From NCBI RefSeq assembly GCF_036884655.1, contig NC_088340.1:5415501-5479500 (forward strand): a stretch of DNA of 64,000 bases. Direction: 5' to 3'. This DNA is from Musa acuminata AAA Group (taxonomy: Eukaryota > Streptophyta > Magnoliopsida > Zingiberales > Musaceae). The position numbers and the translations under genes were made by a program. Positions 40,017 to 51,374 of the stretch are shown here, one piece after another; within the stretch, counting starts at the first letter, position 1; each line of letters opens with the position of its first letter. Below the pieces are notes generated by a model. That model had not been told where the DNA came from. It did no database searches and saw only the letters and a program-made list of their open reading frames with translations.

Positions 40017-40724
40017 AAGGAGGACATGGCCATGGATCTGCAGACCGCAATGAATGGGGAGGCAGCTCGGTAGTTCGAACTTGATGTTCGCTGTCCGGCC
40101 TACTGTGAAAACAACGTCCTTGGGATCTTCTATTGTGGTTATTGTTATAATATTTGTAATTGCAGTAAGGAACGGCTGCGATAGCATTACATGTCGTACT
40201 CGATCCATTTCTTTAAGATCCCGAACCACAACCCCGAGGCATCACCACAAATGCACCGCCCATCGCACGAGCCATGGACCAGAGATGTGCATGCGCACGA
40301 TGTCAACCACAATGTCAGCCATACTTTATTGGGAGATCAATGTCACCCACAATGTCCGCCATGCTTAAATTGGGAGGCCAAGCAGCGTTCAAACATGTCA
40401 ACCTGTAAAGTGGGTGATTAATCAATCACTCTTAAATATGGGTAGTTGTGCAGTGCCCAATTTCACATAAAATATAATAAATACATCCAAAATTATATAT
40501 AACATACCATAAAACATTCGCCTACCAAATCCACTTACTGAGTGGTAAAAAGATCTGATTTGTGGTTGAATGATTCTGCCAATCCTATGATTTGTTTATA
40601 GATTTAAGGACATAATTTGAGATGAAGGATGATCAATACAGTACTGGAGATACAAGGATGAGTTGGCCAGTGGTCCAAGATGTAACCATAGTGCGTGTGC
40701 ATAGTTAAGGTGCACAGTCATAGC
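40017..40724. other. KCS upstream region
   Basis: KCS promoter side between the TATA box and the LTR element. A short imperfect repeat on gtcaaccacaatgtcagcca / gtcacccacaatgtccgcca lies at about 40300-40360. No gene was recognised. Confidence 0.5.
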
Positions 40725-40729
40725 AGGGG

Positions 40730-41302
40730 TGATAAGGGTAAAAATGACGATGTGACACGCCATGACGTTAGCCGACGTCTCATGTCTCGATCGGCGCAAC
40801 TGCACTCGGTTAACCGAGCCGGAACATTGGTCGAGGCGCATTAACACCTAACTTAGGCTTGGTTCTTCACGCCACGCCAACCCCATGTCAGACGCTATCA
40901 GCCTGCCTCCTGCAGGCAGCCACATCAGGTAACATCACACTCATCTATAAATACCTCAGAGTTCTAAACGAATGGTGAGGAGGACGAACTCACACACAAC
41001 ACTTGTATGGAGGCATCTCTTACTCCAAAACCCTCTCCACATCGCTAACTTGATCGTCGGAGGGGTCGGGTCGAGCTCCCGGCCCGACCTGTGTGCAGGT
41101 GCGAGACGGTGCTGCCTCTTCCCGGCGCTGCGGCGGAGCTTCCTCCCGACCCGACCTACCGACCCGACCTCCCGACTCGAACCATCGTGCTCGGCCGCCG
41201 GGAGACCCCGAGGGACGCCGCCCGAGATCCCCGACATCCGGATCCCCGAACCAAGCCGCGTCGGCCCCGAGGCCACGGCTTAAAAAGTTGTTTCCCACAA
41301 CA
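40730..41302 (+). repeat. Left LTR
   Basis: 573 bases, TG...CA ended, with ctataaata at 40945-40953 as internal promoter. Compared with the right LTR there are about two dozen substitutions, many of them C/T or G/A changes as expected from decay of methylated CG sites. It has an extra 26 bases of repeated cccgacccgacct-type sequence near 41147-41175. Confidence 0.93.
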
Positions 41303-41328
41303 AATTGGCGCTAGAAGGGGGGGCCCGA

Positions 41329-42372
41329 ATGTCGAGGGATCCTCAAACTGATCCCGACAAACTCCCTACCGAGGGATCGTTCTTAGTAGGGGCGCAGATC
41401 GTGCGTGACGGGCCGCGGGCTGACGACCTCCCCGCGACCTCAGAACGCTACTGGCGTTCATTTGACAACCCGGATCTGCTTCCGCCCGAGGGCGCTCCGA
41501 GCGTCCCCTCGCCGGTGTCGTCCGAGGCCTTTCACGACCTCGCTCGTCAAGTCCGAGCTCTGACTGATATGGTGCAAACCATCATCCCACTCGTCTCCCA
41601 ACCGACACCCCCGCTTATGACTCAGCCGCTACGGCAACAAGAGCCTCCCGCTTGGGCCCACATGACGCTTCTAGAGCCTCCCGCTTTGCCTTGGGTCCGA
41701 CCGACCCCATGCGGGGATCCAGTGATGGCAGACCCGAGCAGCCCCCCGGAGCCCGAAGTATTATCTCCGGAGTCAACGGACTCTCTGCGAGCCCAGCTAT
41801 GCTTTCTTAGTCAGCGGCTCGACGAACTAGAGAAGGAATTTCGCAACTCAAAGGGAGAGCTCGGGATGGACACATACCGAGGATCTCCGTTCGCACTAGA
41901 GATACGATATCACGCGGTTCCCCCGAACTTCCAGCTCCCTTCTTTGGACGCATACGACGGCTCCACTGACCCAGCGGACCATGTCGCCTCTTTCCGTGCC
42001 CAATTGGCACTGTACGGAACGTCTGACGCTTTAATGTGTAGGGTGTTTCCCACGACCCTGGGGGGTCCGGCCCGCACATGGTACAACGGCCTGAAGATCG
42101 GCACGATCACCTCATTCGGCCAACTCGCCAAGGACTTCGAGCTCCACTTCACAGCCCATGCCCGGCCAAAGCCCTCCGCGGCACTGCTCCTCGGATTCAA
42201 ACAAAGAGAGGACCAGCCCCTCTCACATTTCGTGGATCGCTTTGCCACGCAAATCCGGAGCTTACCGAACACTCACCCCTCTCTGTTAGTGCAGGCGTTC
42301 ATGATAGGCTTGCGACCTTCCAGATTCTGCTGGTCCCTCGTAGAGCGACCCCCTACCACAGTACCAGATATG
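41329..42372 (+). pseudogene. Ty3-like gag, 5' part, interrupted by solo LTR
   Basis: The frame from the ATG at 41329 is open up to the nested insertion. It has a Pro-rich N-terminal half, a coiled segment ([19 protein letters not shown]) and then a retrotransposon gag core: [45 protein letters not shown], and a [20 protein letters not shown] segment. The reading resumes after the solo LTR at 43872 and stops at 43955, with no CCHC zinc knuckle. The joined product would therefore be a capsid domain only. It is inactive as it stands. Confidence 0.85.
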
Positions 42373-43866
42373 TGCTAGTCATAGGTGCCCGGCAAGCCAA
42401 TCACGTGAGTGATGACACGTGTGACTTGATACAAAATCTTTTTGCTTATTATATTTTGACGTATATCACTTTATAACTATTGCATATGTGCATATATATA
42501 TTGTGATGTCCTTGGATTTGTGCAATGGGAATCGGATCGTGATGAGATCACGATAATGAGATCGATTCACCTTTAAACACATATCCTAAATAATTCCGGT
42601 CATAGGTTACTCGAGAGGGACATCATGATAACTAGATAGACTGGTGTGCTGTATACCCGTCCATATGATGGATGCAGTTGGTCTCATAGCTGCTCGTGTA
42701 GGGACACTAGGGATATAGTACAGGTGCTCATTAGAGAATGAGTTAACTGATTGATCCGCTTACGAAATGCTGGATGGTTGATGATGCCTTATTGTCAGAC
42801 AGCGATTCCATAGTCCTAGTGGTGTATCTGGTCCTTAGACTTGAGACACCAAGGATGTCCTGTATGAGTGCTCCACTCTTTGATACCAGACTTATAGGTT
42901 TGACTGTCCCAGATCTAGTACAGCTGGTCATTGGGAGTGGTAGTCGACCTTACGAGGGCTATTGAGTGTCGATAGAAGATCATCCACTCTCGGCGTCATG
43001 AGAGGAATATCCTATGTGTTCTTGCTCAGACAAATCCCTGGCCAGGGTCATTCGGGTTGAGAGAGAAAGAGTTCTCCGGGAGAATCCGATTAGAGCGAGA
43101 CTCGAGTAGAAACCATATGGGTCTGACAACACCATGCTCGATATACGGTCTCAGTGATATTAGATGGATAAGGGATTATAGGTACACGGTAACTGAGGAC
43201 AGACAGGTCCAATGGATTGGATTCCCCTGTATCGTCTGGGGACTACGGCGTAGTGGCCTAGTACTTCCGTAGTCGATGAGTCAAGTGAATTATTACAGAG
43301 ATAATAATTCACTGAGTTAGAAGGAGTTCTGACAGGTATGACTCACGGCCAGCTCGATATTGGGCATAGAGGGTCACACACATATGGTAGGCATTGCGAT
43401 GAGTAGAGGTTCGGATATGAGATATCCGACGGAGCCATTGTCTTATTGGATGCAGATCCAATACTTAATAGGGGAGGACCCATTAGGGTTTGACAGGGGA
43501 CCTCTATAAATAGGAGGGATTCAGAGCCTCATAGGCTAGAGCCTTTGCTTGCCTTTCCTATTCTCCTCTTCCTCTCCACCTCAAAGCAGGCCTGGAGTCT
43601 TGAGGAGCGTCGTCGCAACTCTGCTGTGTGGATCACCGCTAGAGAGGAGGACGCTTGACCTCCTTTACCCTCTCCTAAGGATCTGCAAGGAAACAGGGAT
43701 ATACGATCTCCCTAGGTAACACAATCTACTCTATACGCAGTTTCATGTTTCGCGGATTTTTGCGCACCAATCTTCGCACGACGACGAACATCTTTTTGGG
43801 AATCGGGGATTTTGTTTTCTTGTTCTTCCGCTGCACATGTGATGTCGCCCCCATGATTTCCCAACA
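42373..43866 (+). mobile_element. Solo LTR nested in the gag
   Basis: A 1494-base block begins TGCTAGTCATAGG and ends CCCAACA, with a perfect 5-bp target duplication atatg at 42368-42372 and 43867-43871. It has a TATA box (tataaata, 43505-43512) and no internal coding or second LTR. The host gag frame continues exactly across the duplication. This is the product of LTR-LTR recombination of a younger, different LTR element. Short frames inside are not genes. Confidence 0.93.
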
Positions 43867-43871
43867 ATATG

Positions 43872-43955
43872 CTTCAGCGAGCTAACCGGTACATCGCTAC
43901 GGAAGCTTGGGTGACCGCAAGGAAGAGGAGTGACTCTGGGCAACGGGCCCTGTAG
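43872..43955 (+). pseudogene. Ty3-like gag, 3' remnant after solo LTR
   Basis: The reading frame continues from the interrupted gag (LQRANRYIATEAWVTARKR) and ends at the TAG at 43953-43955. It is the C-terminal end of the capsid region. Confidence 0.8.
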
Positions 43956-44099
43956 CAGCGGTCAAGCATCCGTAGTGGCTATCCGGTGTAATCCTCGTGC
44001 AAGGAATCTAGCCCCTGCCTCAGTCTCTTCCAAGCGAAGGCTCCATGTTTACCTGACCGCCTCTTGGCTCACGGTTAGCTTTGGCTTAACCCCCCTCTT

Positions 44100-45150
44100 T
44101 TTTGCATTCGCACGACTCGGTCTTAGACGGCCCGAGTCCACCTCAATGCGGCCTGCGCGCCTGAGCGGTGCCCCTCGGTCGCAGCCTGCTTGCGCCGAGC
44201 ACCTCGGCCACACACTGCCGAGATCCACCTCGGCGCGGCCTGTCCGCCTGTGTCATGCTACTCGGTCGCATGGTGCCCGAGACCACGTCCGCGTGCCCTG
44301 CCCGCCTGCGTCGTGCTACTCAGCCGCATGGCCCTCACGACCACGCCTGCGCGGTCTGCTCGCCTGTGTCGTGCTCCTCGGTAGCATGATGCCCCACACC
44401 TGCGCGGCCTGCCCGCCTGCGTCGTGCTCCTCGCTCCCATCATCCCCGAGACACACCTGCGCGACCAGCCCGCCTGCGTCGTGCTCCTTGGCTCCGTGTT
44501 CCCGAGACACACCAGCGCGGCCAGCCCGCCTGCTACGTGCCCCTCGGCCATATTCATTGCCGAGTCCATCTCAGGGCGGGTTGCTCACCTGGGTCACGTC
44601 CCTCGGCCGCAGCCTGCCTACGCCGAGTTTCTCGGCCACACGCTGTCGAGTTCACCTCAGCGCGGTCTGCCCGCCTGAGCGATGTCCCTTGGCCACACCG
44701 CCGAGATGCACCTCAGCGTGGTCTGCCCGCCTGAATCGAGTCCCCCGGCTTTTTGCCATATCCCTCGGCTACGTGTTGCCCGAGACCACACCTGCGCGGC
44801 CTGCCCGCCTGCGTCGTACTCCTCGGCTCTTCGGCTCCGTGCCGCCCGAGACTGCGCCTGCGCGGCCAGCCCGCCTGAGTCGTGCTCCTCGGCTCTTCGG
44901 CTCCGTGCCGCTCGAGACCACGCCTGTGCAGCCAGCCCGCCTGTGTCGTGCTCCTCGGCTCTTCGGCTTCGTGCCCCTCGCGACACACTTGCGCGGCCTG
45001 CCCGCCTGCGTCGTGCTCCTCGGCTCCATGTTCCCGGGACACACCTGCGCGGCCAGCCCACCTGCGTCGTGCTCCTCAGCTCCTCAGCTCCTCAGCTCCA
45101 TGTTCCCCGAGACCGCGTCCGCGCGGCCCACCCGCCTGAAGACAGAAGCC
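44100..45150. repeat. GC-rich tandem repeat tract inside the LTR element
   Basis: Roughly 18 diverged units of about 50-66 bases are built on gcctgcccgcctgcgtcgtgc, tcctcggctc and cgagaccacacctgcgcgg. The regular repeat keeps several frames open on both strands, so the apparent long proteins here (Cys/Pro/Arg-rich, repetitive) are not credible genes. The tract occupies the place where pol would be. Confidence 0.88.
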
Positions 45151-45195
45151 ATGCATCGGTCTCCCCTCGTACAACAGCCGACGATAGCTCCTTTC

Positions 45196-45217
45196 GGGAG
45201 GGGGGGGGGAGGGGGAA
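45196..45217 (+). other. Polypurine tract
   Basis: ggggaggggg-type purine run directly before the right LTR, the expected plus-strand priming site of an LTR retrotransposon. Confidence 0.75.
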
Positions 45218-45219
45218 TA

Positions 45220-45766
45220 TGATAAGGGTAAAAATGGCGATGTGACACACCATGACGTGAGCCGACGCCTCATGCCTCGATCGACGCAACTGTACTCGGT
45301 TAACCGAGCCGGAACACTGGTCGAGGCGCATTAACACCTAACTCAGGCTTGGTTCTTAACGCCACGCCAACCCCATGTCAGACGCTATCAGCCTGCCTCC
45401 TGTAGGTAGCCACATCAGGTAACATCACACTCATCTATAAATACCTCAGAGTTCTAAACGAATGGTGTGGAGGACGAACTCACACACAACACTTGTATGG
45501 AGGCATCTCTTACTCCAAAACCCTCTCCACATCGCTAACTTGATCGTCGGAGGGGTCGGGTTGAGCTCCCGGCCCGACCTGTGTGCAGGTGCGAGACGGT
45601 GCTGCCTCTTCCCGACGCTGCAGCGGAGCTTCCTCCCGACCCGAACCACCATGCTCGGCCGCCGAGAGACCCCGAGGGACGCCGCCCGAGATCCCTGACA
45701 TCCGGATCCCCGAACCGAGTCTCGTCGGCCCCGAGACCGCGGCTTAAAAAGTTGTTTCCCACAACA
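45220..45766 (+). repeat. Right LTR
   Basis: 547 bases, TG...CA ended, TATA at 45435-45443. It matches the left LTR along its whole length apart from about two dozen substitutions and one 26-base deletion. Confidence 0.93.
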
Positions 45767-45771
45767 AGGGG

Positions 45772-46377
45772 TATATCGGATAACCTGAACATGAAGTTAG
45801 AAGAAGAGGAGGGAACCCAAAGGAGAATAGGTAGATGAAACTTTGGAGAGGGTGATGGATTTTAGACTGATATTTTAGATATTGAAAATTTCTCAAAGGA
45901 GAATAGCACATAAAACCCTGCAAATATTTAGATATTGCAAAAAAATTATCCTAAAATAGTTAAGAAATTTTAGACTCTTTTGTTTGTAATTTTAAATTTT
46001 AAAAGGATCACAAAATGGATTTTCATATATTATTTAGGCATATTTTTCTAATGTTTAGATAATTTTGAAAGTTAAAAATCTTGACATGAACTCAAATAGA
46101 TGATGATCACATATGAACCATATCATCTCAATATATTTGATATCCACCTCATCGGACACATTTCCACTCCTCCCTATATATAAAAAAAACAAGTTAAAAT
46201 GGTATTTATCAATTTGTACAATTCTATTATATTAACACTCACTTTATTAAAATAAGAACATATCAACTAGCCTAATTATTTAATATATTTATTCAGATAT
46301 CGTCTTAAGAAAAGTATATTATCATAAATAAAATATAATAGAACATTAGAAAATTCTACACTCAGTCCATCTACGTT

Positions 46378-46413
<36 letters not shown>

Positions 46414-48440
46414 TTAAAAACTAGTGTAATATACATATAGGTCTTTTGAGGTGATAAGAGACTATTTGGTCGATGGACGTACTTGTACGGTTTTGTTCTT
46501 TTCGAAGTATATGAGTTTCAAAAAACATCTTTAGGGGCAAGAAAGACCTAGCGGACTTATGAGCCATTTGTTCCAATAATCCTCAACCAATGTGGGACTA
46601 CATGATCTTATCAGTGCTCCCTTATGTATGAGAGCCAAGGTGCATGGTTTGAGAGCGAGTTTGCGCAACCAAGATACAGGCCTCGGGCACTCCTTCTAGT
46701 ACCAATATGATAAGGGACCATTTGGTAGATTGATCATCGGTGCAGCTCGTAGGCTCGTAAGGAATTGTTCGCTTTGGACGATGGGCGTACTTAGCACAAT
46801 TTTTTCTTTTTCGGAGCATATGGGCTCCAAAAGGTGCCTTTGAGGATAAGGGAGACCCAACGAACTTATCATCCCTTTCCCATACTCCTCTGGCATTAAA
46901 TGATTTTATCAGTATCCCCTCTCATAGGGCCGCACCAATGATCGACCGACAAAATGATCTCTTATCATAGACTAATTTTACTTATCATCCAATCTTTTAT
47001 AGCTAGTTTTTGATCCAAAAGCATCATTTTTAATAATCATTAATAATTAAAGTAGTGGGTCATCGGTTACATGTCATTCATCATCGAAGGTACATTCATT
47101 ATAGTTGAGAAAATTAAACGATACACCACATGTCAGGCAATGATTTATCCACCTAAGGTACATTTATTGTAGGTCGAGGAAGACCTACCAAATGATCGGT
47201 CGACATTGCTTAACCCTTTGGTCCCCGAGGGAAACAGGGGGCATCGCAATTAAAATAGAGGTACGTACTCCAGTAGCTGGTTTGCATGCGTCACCTTCTT
47301 TGATATCAAGATGGTTTTATGTCAGCGTACAGTAAATGCAGGTTCTCCTCATGCTAATAGTTGGTATGCATGATGTTCATCGAAGGTGTTTTGATGTCGA
47401 TCTGTGGCGCAACAAAAATGGAGGCACTTCTTATGTTAATAGCTGGTAATGCATTATGTTCTTTGAATTCAAGAGGATGTTTCAATGTATAGAACAATAA
47501 ATATGATGTTTTCTAAATTCAAGAGGGTATGTTAATAGATTAATAATAAAAATATTGATCCGATAATATATTAGATCTATTAATCCGATGATAATATAGT
47601 GAACTCGCTTATCAAAGTCTAAAAAAACCTCATTCAATTTATATTTTGACCCCATTACAGATATGATATATATGAAACTTAGGAGAGGGAAGAATGATGA
47701 AACCTTAATAGAAAATTTCTAGTTTTTTTGTCTAAATAAATCCTAACCATTAACGTAGATGTAAAGATAAGTATATTAGATGTATGATTTTTTTCATGTT
47801 ATATGAGTCATGACATATATTTAATATTGTAATGTACTGCAATTATATGAAAACCACAATGTCACAACTAACAAAATCTTTATATGAAAACAAGTGAAGA
47901 AGACTGATTTTGATTTTGATTTTGATTTTGATCCGACTAACAAAAATCTTTATCCCTCTTAATTTAGAAGGTCAAAACAGTATATTATTGTCATATTCCA
48001 AACAGTATATGTGATTTATGAGATTGAGACATATGTTGAGAATACCTCAGATAAAATAATCGTCAGCATAAAGTGATGTGAAACACACCTGCAAGTTCAC
48101 GTGAGGGCCCACCGTCCGGCTTCCGCCAGCCGCAACAAGGCAAGTGACGTACCCTGCGGATACCCTTTGGCCCACCCTCAAAACGATCCAGATGTCTATG
48201 CACACCAGCGCGTGGATCCCAATGATCTGGTCCAGTGATTATGATGGTGAAGGCATGGGTACGTTCCGAACGATGTAATTGCCGATCAAACCAACGTCAC
48301 TCTTGCCAGGCTTTCGGTGCCCAATCACGATCGGGTAGTTAGGGGAGTTTATGATGATGACGACGGTGAGATAAGTGCCGGTCCCACTTACGGGTCTTCC
48401 CCCCGCCGCAGGGTAGGCAGATGGGGTTATGACGTTGTTG
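45772..48440. other. AT-rich intergenic DNA with old repeats
   Basis: No gene was recognised. It includes a (TA)n tract (46383-46408), a (TGATTT)n run (about 47905-47933) and a diverged direct repeat (46451-46925). The segment 47040-47500 has internally repeated phrases (aaggtacatt, tgctaatagttggtatgcat) suggestive of a non-coding retroelement fragment. Confidence 0.5.
46451..46925. repeat. Diverged direct repeat
   Basis: About 46451-46625 and 46708-46925 share gataag(a/g)ga(c)catttggt, gatgg(a/g)cgtactt, ttcttttt(c)cg(a)ag(c/t)atatg, a cttt(g)agg ... aga(c)cc block, and ttatcagt(g/a)(c/t)(c)cc. Likely pieces of one repeat family. Confidence 0.6.
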
Positions 48441-48447
48441 ATGATTA

Positions 48448-48708
48448 AGTGCGGGTTCCGTCTGGCGTCGATCTTTATTCTCCTCCCTCGTCCGGGAGGT
48501 CGCCGCCGCATCCGGCCCGGGTTCGCTCGCCGCCAGCTGCCTCCGCCTCTCCAGGAAGATCTCCTTCCTCTCCCACTTCCTCGAGGAGATCCGCGACTCC
48601 GCCGCCAGATCCGGCGACGCCACGCAACCGCCTCCCCCGGAGGCGGCCTCCTCTTCGTCGCTGCAACCATCCGCATCTCATCTTGCTTGGATGATCTCTT
48701 GATGGCGC
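48448..48708 (+). pseudogene. U-box E3 ligase (PUB) N-terminal fragment
   Basis: The plus frame through 48473-48700 reads FSSLVREVAAASGPGSLAAS then LRLSRKISFLSHFLEEIRDS, followed by a Pro/Ser-rich stretch and a stop. This resembles the start of the U-box N-terminal domain of PUB-ARM ligases (LVxEVA ... RKIxLLxxLLEEIRDS). No in-frame ATG precedes it (a stop lies at about 48448), and no U-box follows. The matching C-terminal ARM fragment lies at 50098-50440, so this seems to be the 5' end of the same dead gene. Recognition is by eye from family knowledge. Confidence 0.6.
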
Positions 48709-48799
48709 TCGTGGTAGCCAAGAAAGGAATGAGGGCCGGTCGAGAAGTGACCCTAGTCCTCTGAATCGTAAGAGATGACTGTCATAAGTGTGTATGGTT

Positions 48800-49130
48800 A
48801 TTATGCTTTAACTTCTCGTCGGATCTCCGGCTTCAAGCCCTCAATGAAAATCCCGAATAACTTGGTTTGATACTTCTGAATAGTGGAGGTTTGTCGGATC
48901 TTTGCTAGTTGTCCATCAGTATTCTCGTAATCAGTGTTTGTCGGATCTTTGCTAGTTGTCCATCAGTATTCTCGTAATCAGTTGGTTCGAAGCGGATCAA
49001 TGGTCATTTTTTGAATTTGTTGTCATGAGAGGACTCCATGAGTGTGTTCAAACTAGTCAAATCACTGTATGGCATCCCCTTCAAGATGTATAGCTGTAAT
49101 TTCCACCATAGATGCGTCCGCGATTTTGTG
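48800..49130 (-). mobile_element. Ty3/gypsy gag remnant
   Basis: Minus-strand frames give pieces of a plant Ty3 gag in order: ITAIHLEGDAIQWFD (about 49110-49066), a FEHTHGVLS segment, RFEPTDYENTDGQLAKIRQT (about 49000-48940), and FIEGLKPEIRREVKA (about 48850-48806). A 47-bp tandem duplication (48889-48935 and 48936-48982) shifts the frame, and stops are present. It sits inside the U-box pseudogene in opposite orientation. Confidence 0.75.
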
Positions 49131-50097
49131 ATATATTTTTTTTTCTCAACCGCCCCGTGCTTGCGCGAGGCCTACGGTCGGTGTGTGACCGTCGCGACGA
49201 ACGACCGTCAACCACAAAGCTAACATTGACCAGAGTCTGACAACATCCTTTCCAATGCCCTAACATTGAAGACGACTATAATCCGAATGTGTGAACGATG
49301 CATGATCACATGCTTCGATCGAAATAGAAATAATAATTAGATATAATCAAAATAAAATTAATATATAAATTGATATTATTTCTTTAATAATCTTTGATAA
49401 CTTAGATATTAATGACATTATTTTGATATAAATTATAAAAATATTTAATATCAAGATTAAAATTATTTACTCTTTTTCTATTTTTTTTTATTTTCAGGAG
49501 AACAAATGATTTAGAAAAAGTAATTAGGAGATTAGTTCTCATCAAATTCATCTCTTAAGGTATCCAAACATAATTAAACTTCTATTCTATTTGTTGATAA
49601 CTAGCATTAATTAGGGCTATAAAATCAAGCACTTTTTCATATAATTAGACAAGCATTACAAGAGAAAGATGGTGAAAAATCACTAATTGTTCCATCTTCA
49701 TGTGGCCAATTTGAACTTAGATTGAATGACATTCTATTTTTCTCATTTTTTGATCCATTTTATCGCTAAGTGATATATAATCATTCTGTCTGTCGTTTGG
49801 ACTATTTTACTGGCCAAAATTTAGTCATGCTTCCATTTCCTTTCATGAACTTCATATTGCAGATATGCAATGTCATCTGCAATATGAATACTTTCTCATC
49901 CTATCAATTATTGTATTTACGCTTCTCTGGATCAAATGTCTTTTTAGGACGATTTAATGGTCAATCACATATGTATTTGTTTCAAAAATCTTGTTCTTGT
50001 AGTGGCATTCCAATCCTAACAATGTGACAGACCATCGGGGCTTTTGTTCAGACTTGCACCACTTTTCCATGCACTACTGCTTGTCTATTGTGTGAAT

Positions 50098-50440
50098 CTT
50101 GCAAAAAGGAGCACAGACAGAGGCAAGGCAGAGGCCATTCCAGTTCTTGTGAAGCTGCTATCAGCTAATGACCATCAAATTCAAGACCCTTTGAGCAATG
50201 GCATGATCGATGAGGCACTCGCCACATTATCACTTCTTGTAAGCCACCAAAGGTAAGATGGCGATTGCCAAGGCTAACACTATCCCACTTCTGATAAGGG
50301 CTGCTAAGCACCATGCAAGAAAGACGATGAGAAGAACTTGGCATGCATATGGAGTTAGGTGCCTTGATGCCACTGACTGCACTTGCAAATCGTGCCACTT
50401 CTCTCATGGAGCATCTTAGAAAGTTGCAGATGATATGGCT
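50098..50440 (+). pseudogene. U-box/ARM E3 ligase (PUB) C-terminal fragment
   Basis: Fragments of terminal ARM repeats occur in order but in shifting frames: GKAEAIPVLVKLLSAND and MIDEALATLSLLVSHQ up to a stop at 50254, then KMAIAKANTIPLLIRAA, a short KNLACIW piece in another frame, and ELGALMPLTALANRATSLME followed by HLRKLQM. This matches the C-terminus of PUB12/13/14-SPL11 type ligases (GxxAIPxLVxLL, DEALAxLxxLxxH, SLLEHLRK). At least three frameshifts or stops make it a pseudogene. The remaining parts (U-box, first ARMs) are missing between here and 48708. Confidence 0.8.
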
Positions 50441-51374
50441 GAATTATGCATTCTGGTATTACTTACTGAGCTATTGTGTGTGCTTGAAAGCTAGCTTGCC
50501 TAAATTATCAGTGAAAATTGTAGATGCCAAATCCATTTATGTTGCCTTTTTCTTTTCATTATTTGATTATGTGCAAAACTTGTAAGGATTATTGAGTATC
50601 TTTTGCTATTCTCCAACTTCATGTATTGATCTTGTAATGATTTTGGATATTCTGTTTACATATTGACGCAAAACTTTGCAGTATAACAAAATGTCACTCT
50701 TTTGTATTATTAAACTTCTCAATTTGCGTATAAATAATCTATTAGATCTATTATTAATCTACCTCTGCTAGTTCAAATACTGAAGATAATCTATACATTA
50801 ACTCCTTGAAATATACCGACTGGGCAAGAGAGATTGGGACGACGGATACTGGGAATGAGTATGACTCAAACTGATCAAGACTAATGTTGATGCCACTAAA
50901 TATCAATACAAGTCAAGTCTAATATAAATCAATTGGATCTTCCAAACACTTAATAATAAGTCTAACAAATTAATATTTTCATAACATATCTTCCTTTCAC
51001 ATGTTGGTTGATTATCTCTGTGCTCTTTAAGAAAATATTCACTTATATTCAAGTCAACGTGTAGTTTAATTTACATTACTTGACTCATCTATTTTAGTGA
51101 ACTTAGATTAATCTATTTATTCTTTTTTTGGGTTCAAACTCTACTTGATTCGCTGTTAATGTTGAAAAAGTTAAAATGGTGAGCCTGAGCCAAATTCATC
51201 AGAATTAACATGCATAAAACTAGACACCAGATTATGACACTCGACTTTTTTTTTTATGAGGTACCAATTTATTAAAGCTTCGTTCTCAGGTTAAATTGAG
51301 AAAAATTAACCATAATTTTGAGAGATATACATGTAATTTTGTCAATCAAAATTGGTTAGGCTAATTATAGATTA
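50441..51374. other. AT-rich intergenic DNA
   Basis: No gene, strong repeat or recognisable element was seen. Confidence 0.4.

Larger units (their letters stand above)
40725..45771 (+). mobile_element. Gag-only, Ty3-like LTR retrotransposon with nested solo LTR
   Basis: Two direct LTRs (40730-41302 and 45220-45766) start TGATAAGGG and end CCACAACA. They are flanked by the 5-bp target duplication agggg (40725-40729 and 45767-45771). After the left LTR come aattggcgctag (primer-site region) and a gag frame. A purine tract (about 45196-45217) precedes the right LTR. No protease, reverse transcriptase, RNase H or integrase is present, so the element is non-autonomous. The interior is split by a younger solo LTR and ends in a GC-rich tandem-repeat tract. 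Orientation is plus, by gag and purine tract. Confidence 0.93.

Noticed and set aside
38986..40053. 355-codon plus-strand frame across the KCS gene
   Set aside because: Antisense shadow of a GC-rich coding exon; composition is Gly/Glu/Val/Arg-biased and has no domain.
42743..43272. Small frames inside the solo LTR
   Set aside because: LTR sequence, not coding.
43930..45245. Long plus and minus frames of up to 430 codons
   Set aside because: Produced by the GC-rich tandem repeat inside the LTR element; repetitive Cys/Pro/Arg peptides in several frames at once.
48239..48721. 160-codon minus-strand frame
   Set aside because: Its N-terminal half is an Arg-rich antisense shadow of the U-box fragment read on the plus strand, and no domain was recognised. 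The last 75 codons look more natural but could not be tied to any family.
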